Shown here in pieces: positions 5,603 through 7,511 of a stretch of DNA of 7,511 bases (positions are counted from its first letter, which is position 1; every line of letters begins with the position of its first letter). The stretch covers positions 1 through 7,511 of the forward strand of contig JBATTG010000097.1 in assembly GCA_049670425.1 (NCBI GenBank), written 5' to 3'. Made by a program: the position numbers and the translations under genes. The notes beneath the pieces are model-generated. The model made no database searches. It was not told where the DNA came from and saw nothing but the letters and a program-made list of their open reading frames with translations. This DNA comes from Proteocatella sp049670425 (GTDB taxonomy: Bacteria; Bacillota; Clostridia; Peptostreptococcales; Filifactoraceae).

Positions 5603-6322
5603 TTAACGTAGCGAATTAACGATGCCCTGTACCTCATCCGATGTTTGAATCATTTTTATCGAAAACTGATATGCCTTTTGCGTCTCTATTATCTTTGACA
5701 TCTCTCTTGCTATATCGACATTCGATGCTTCAAGGGAACCTCTTTCAAGCCTTTTCTCCGTGTCCACAGACTCTGGAACCCCATTTTTTTCAGATGGCTT
5801 AAATCTGCCATTTTGCACGCTGTGCATTCCATTTGATATCGGAAACTTGAAAACGCCTATGTTTAACATCTCTTGCGAATCTGCAAGTTCTACCGGTTGC
5901 TCCTGTGAATCGAGTACATAATATCCCTCTTTTGTAACCAGATTAACCGTTTCCCCATCAAAGTCCGCTGGCTGAGACATTTCGAATCCTCCATCCCTTG
6001 TGTAGAATATTTCTTCAGTCTGAGGATTTTGAACTGCAAAATACCCATCTCCCATTATTGCATAATCAAGCGGATTCCCTGTCTGATTTAAGCTTCCCCA
6101 GCTGGAGTCGATATCTGTTCCTTGAATTTTCACGCCCGTTCCTGATTTCAAGCTTCGGGACTGCTGAGCTTCATTGATGTTGTTATATATAAGATTAGAA
6201 AATACTGCAGACTTACTTTTATAGCCCTGTGTATTTACATTCGCCATGTTATTTGCTATGACGTCGAGTTTTGACTGTTGCATTCCGGCTCCCACCGATG
6301 CTGTATAAAACGATGCATTCAT
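5603..6322 (-). CDS. flgG: FlgG/FlhP-type flagellar distal rod protein
   Basis: This 239-residue protein belongs to the flagellar basal-body rod and hook family, exported through the flagellar type III system and built into the rod. It has the N-terminal rod motif ANNMANVNTQGYK (23-35), the central GNPLDYAIMGDGYFAV and YTRDGGF segments typical of FlgF/FlgG, and the C-terminal LEASNVDIAREM helix (from 197), ending in a TQKAYQFSIKMI stretch that forms the rod coiled coil. It is slightly shorter than the usual 260 residues of FlgG, like Bacillus FlhP. The ATG has AGGAGG (6331-6336) 8 bases upstream, and the preceding gene's stop codon overlaps that site. The two rod genes are therefore tightly coupled (12-base gap). 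In transcription order it is second, after the FlgF/FlhO-like gene, which matches Bacillus flhO-flhP. Assignment between FlgG and other distal-rod names is less certain than the family. Confidence 0.92.
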   Translation of the reverse strand: MNASFYTASVGAGMQQSKLDVIANNMANVNTQGYKSKSAVFSNLIYNNINEAQQSRSLKSGTGVKIQGTDIDSSWGSLNQTGNPLDYAIMGDGYFAVQNPQTEEIFYTRDGGFEMSQPADFDGETVNLVTKEGYYVLDSQEQPVELADSQEMLNIGVFKFPISNGMHSVQNGRFKPSEKNGVPESVDTEKRLERGSLEASNVDIAREMSKIIETQKAYQFSIKMIQTSDEVQGIVNSLR

Positions 6323-6334
6323 ATATTATTCCTC

Positions 6335-7081
6335 CTATACTCTGCCTATCTCTGTCGTGGATTTTGCCATCATCTGATCATACATTTTTATTATCTGAGA
6401 TGCACTCTGTATGGCTCTTTGGCTGGTCATCATCGCTGTCATCTCCTCTACCATCAATACGTTGGATTGTTCGAGTGTATTTTGCATTATCCCCCCATCG
6501 ACTTGCATTGGCTCTGAATTCGTAGTTATATTCCCTGCAAGGTCTTTGTTAAGCTGGTCATAATTTGCAAAATCTACTACCTTTATGGTATCTATATAGC
6601 TTCCTGCTCCATCATAGATTTCCCCTGATGAATTTATACTCACCTTGTCTGTATCCAGAAATATCGCTCCTGATGTCCCCATCACTTTCCCTTCTCCAGG
6701 GAGGCTCAGATATCCCTCTTCATCCGTTATGAATGAGCCATTACGTGTATAGGCTTTCCCATTTGATGTTTCTATCTCAAAAAATCCATTTTTGCTCAGG
6801 GCTATATTAAGCGGATTTGCAGTCTCTTCAAAAGCTCCCTGGCCATAGTTGGTTATGGTTTCCTGTGCAGTAACTATCTTTGACGTGGTATTAAGGTTGC
6901 TTGAATTTCCCCTGTTGGTATTACCCGTGCGTGAGAGCATCTCTTCCTTGAATGTAGTAGCCATCATCGTATCCTTCTTATAGCCCGGAGTAGATATGTT
7001 TGCTATATTATTGCTTGCTACGTCCAGTTTTCTGTTTTGAGTAATCATGGATGAAGTTAAATTATAGAATCCCTGTAACAT
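6335..7081 (-). CDS. flgF: FlgF/FlhO-type flagellar rod protein
   Basis: This 248-residue rod protein is paralogous to the next gene downstream. It opens with a FlhO-like N-terminus (MLQGFYNLTSSMITQNRKL) and the rod motif SNNIANISTPGYK (23-35), followed by an MATTFKEEMLSR stretch. The central part has NPLNIALSKNGFFEIE and YTRNGSF, and the C-terminus has LEQSNVLMVEEMTAM (from 203) with TSQRAIQSASQIIKMYDQM. No cleavable signal is expected, as export uses the flagellar apparatus. The ATG has AAGGGAG 6 bases upstream. The gene begins 25 bases after the sigma-28 stop codon and ends 12 bases before the FlgG-like start, so the three are in one transcript. In Gram-negative nomenclature it would be flgF; in Bacillus, flhO. 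Confidence 0.9.
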   Translation of the reverse strand: MLQGFYNLTSSMITQNRKLDVASNNIANISTPGYKKDTMMATTFKEEMLSRTGNTNRGNSSNLNTTSKIVTAQETITNYGQGAFEETANPLNIALSKNGFFEIETSNGKAYTRNGSFITDEEGYLSLPGEGKVMGTSGAIFLDTDKVSINSSGEIYDGAGSYIDTIKVVDFANYDQLNKDLAGNITTNSEPMQVDGGIMQNTLEQSNVLMVEEMTAMMTSQRAIQSASQIIKMYDQMMAKSTTEIGRV

Positions 7082-7106
7082 TTTGAGCTCCCTTCACTGT
7101 TCAATT

Positions 7107-7511
7107 TTATACCATAAACTTCTTCATTTCCAAGCGGAGTTTTTTTATTGCATTTGAATGTATTTGAGATATCCTCGGCTCACTTACACTCAAAGCTTCT
7201 GCGATTTCCCTCATGTTCTTATTTTGGTGATAATACATTATTATGACTTCTTTTTCACGTTCTCTTAGCACATCCAGGCAATTCTGCAAAACACGCTCCA
7301 TTTCGCCGTTTATAAGAATATTCTCAGGTGAATTTTCGGCATTAGTCGGCGGTAATTTAGACGACTTTCTGTTTTCTCCGGTTTCTTCGGTTATGAGTTC
7401 CAATGACAGAATCCCAAAAAAATTACTTTTTGATACCTTTTCCCAATATTGATCTATGTTGATTCCAAGATGACCTGCAATTTCATCATCCGTCGGCATC
7501 TTGCCGTTTGT
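7107..7511 (-). CDS. fliA: Flagellar sigma factor sigma-28 (FliA/SigD), 3' part only
   Basis: The gene runs off the right edge: the frame stays open to position 7511 (reading T-N-G-K before the first internal Met), so only the last 134 residues are here and the start is outside. The visible part covers region 3 (GKMPTDDEIAGHLGI, resembling the GR-x-PTDEEIA pattern of sigma-28) and region 4, with LREREKEVIIMYYHQNKN, the helix-turn-helix REIAEALSVSEPRISQIHS, and AIKKLRLEMK. The SEPRISQIH recognition helix is characteristic of FliA/SigD rather than SigA or the sporulation sigma factors. The protein directs RNA polymerase to late flagellar and chemotaxis promoters and is held inactive by FlgM until the hook is complete. 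It is the first gene of the minus-strand run seen here, with flgF starting 25 bases after its stop. The gene symbol could equally be sigD. Confidence 0.93.
   Translation of the reverse strand, partial: TNGKMPTDDEIAGHLGINIDQYWEKVSKSNFFGILSLELITEETGENRKSSKLPPTNAENSPENILINGEMERVLQNCLDVLREREKEVIIMYYHQNKNMREIAEALSVSEPRISQIHSNAIKKLRLEMKKFMV

Noticed and set aside
1..7511. CRISPR arrays, tRNA or rRNA genes, insertion sequences
   Set aside because: No regularly spaced direct repeats, cloverleaf-like sequences, rRNA segments, transposase motifs or terminal inverted repeats were seen on reading both strands.

Overview
The window comes from an AT-rich, motile Gram-positive bacterium, most likely of class Clostridia. 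Reasons: strong AGGAGG-type ribosome binding sites, TTG starts, A/T-rich intergenic DNA with TTGAnn/TATAAT promoters, candidate Spo0A boxes, and the Firmicutes chemotaxis adaptation proteins CheC, CheD and CheV beside sigma-28 and rod genes. Genus cannot be fixed from this stretch.

Layout. Positions 1-122 hold back-to-back promoter-like sequences: one fires left, out of the window, and one fires right into a membrane-anchored C39-like cysteine peptidase (123-992, TTG start). A shared hairpin terminator (991-1020) separates it from the convergent flagellin chaperone gene fliS (1043-1411, minus). A 303-bp divergent intergenic region (1412-1714) follows, with a cluster of Spo0A-box-like sequences. 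It leads into a two-gene plus-strand unit: a Soj/ParA-type ATPase (1715-2473) and an acidic, low-complexity protein ending in a ComFB-like CxCxxC domain (2495-3409). A strong two-tier bidirectional terminator (3435-3483) ends this unit. It also ends a long minus-strand operon read from the right edge: the 3' part of the sigma-28 gene, flgF/flhO, flgG/flhP, cheC, cheD and cheV. Gaps in that operon are 31 bp or less, and cheC and cheD overlap by 8 bp.

How the genes work together. Sigma-28 drives late flagellar and chemotaxis genes, and FlgF and FlgG build the rod. CheC removes phosphate from CheY-P, CheD deamidates receptor glutamines and is regulated by CheC in the known Bacillus/Thermotoga system, and CheV couples receptors to CheA with a phosphorylatable receiver. 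FliS escorts flagellin to the export gate.

The least expected element is the ParA plus ComFB-tailed protein pair. ParA-family ATPases position cargo, such as chemoreceptor arrays or flagella, on the nucleoid or membrane. ComFB domains have been reported as cyclic dinucleotide receptors. The pair could therefore be a second-messenger-responsive positioning or regulatory module with a Spo0A-linked promoter. That is inference from domain content and location, not a demonstrated function. A second notable point is that CheC has lost the Asn of its first phosphatase site while keeping the second site intact.
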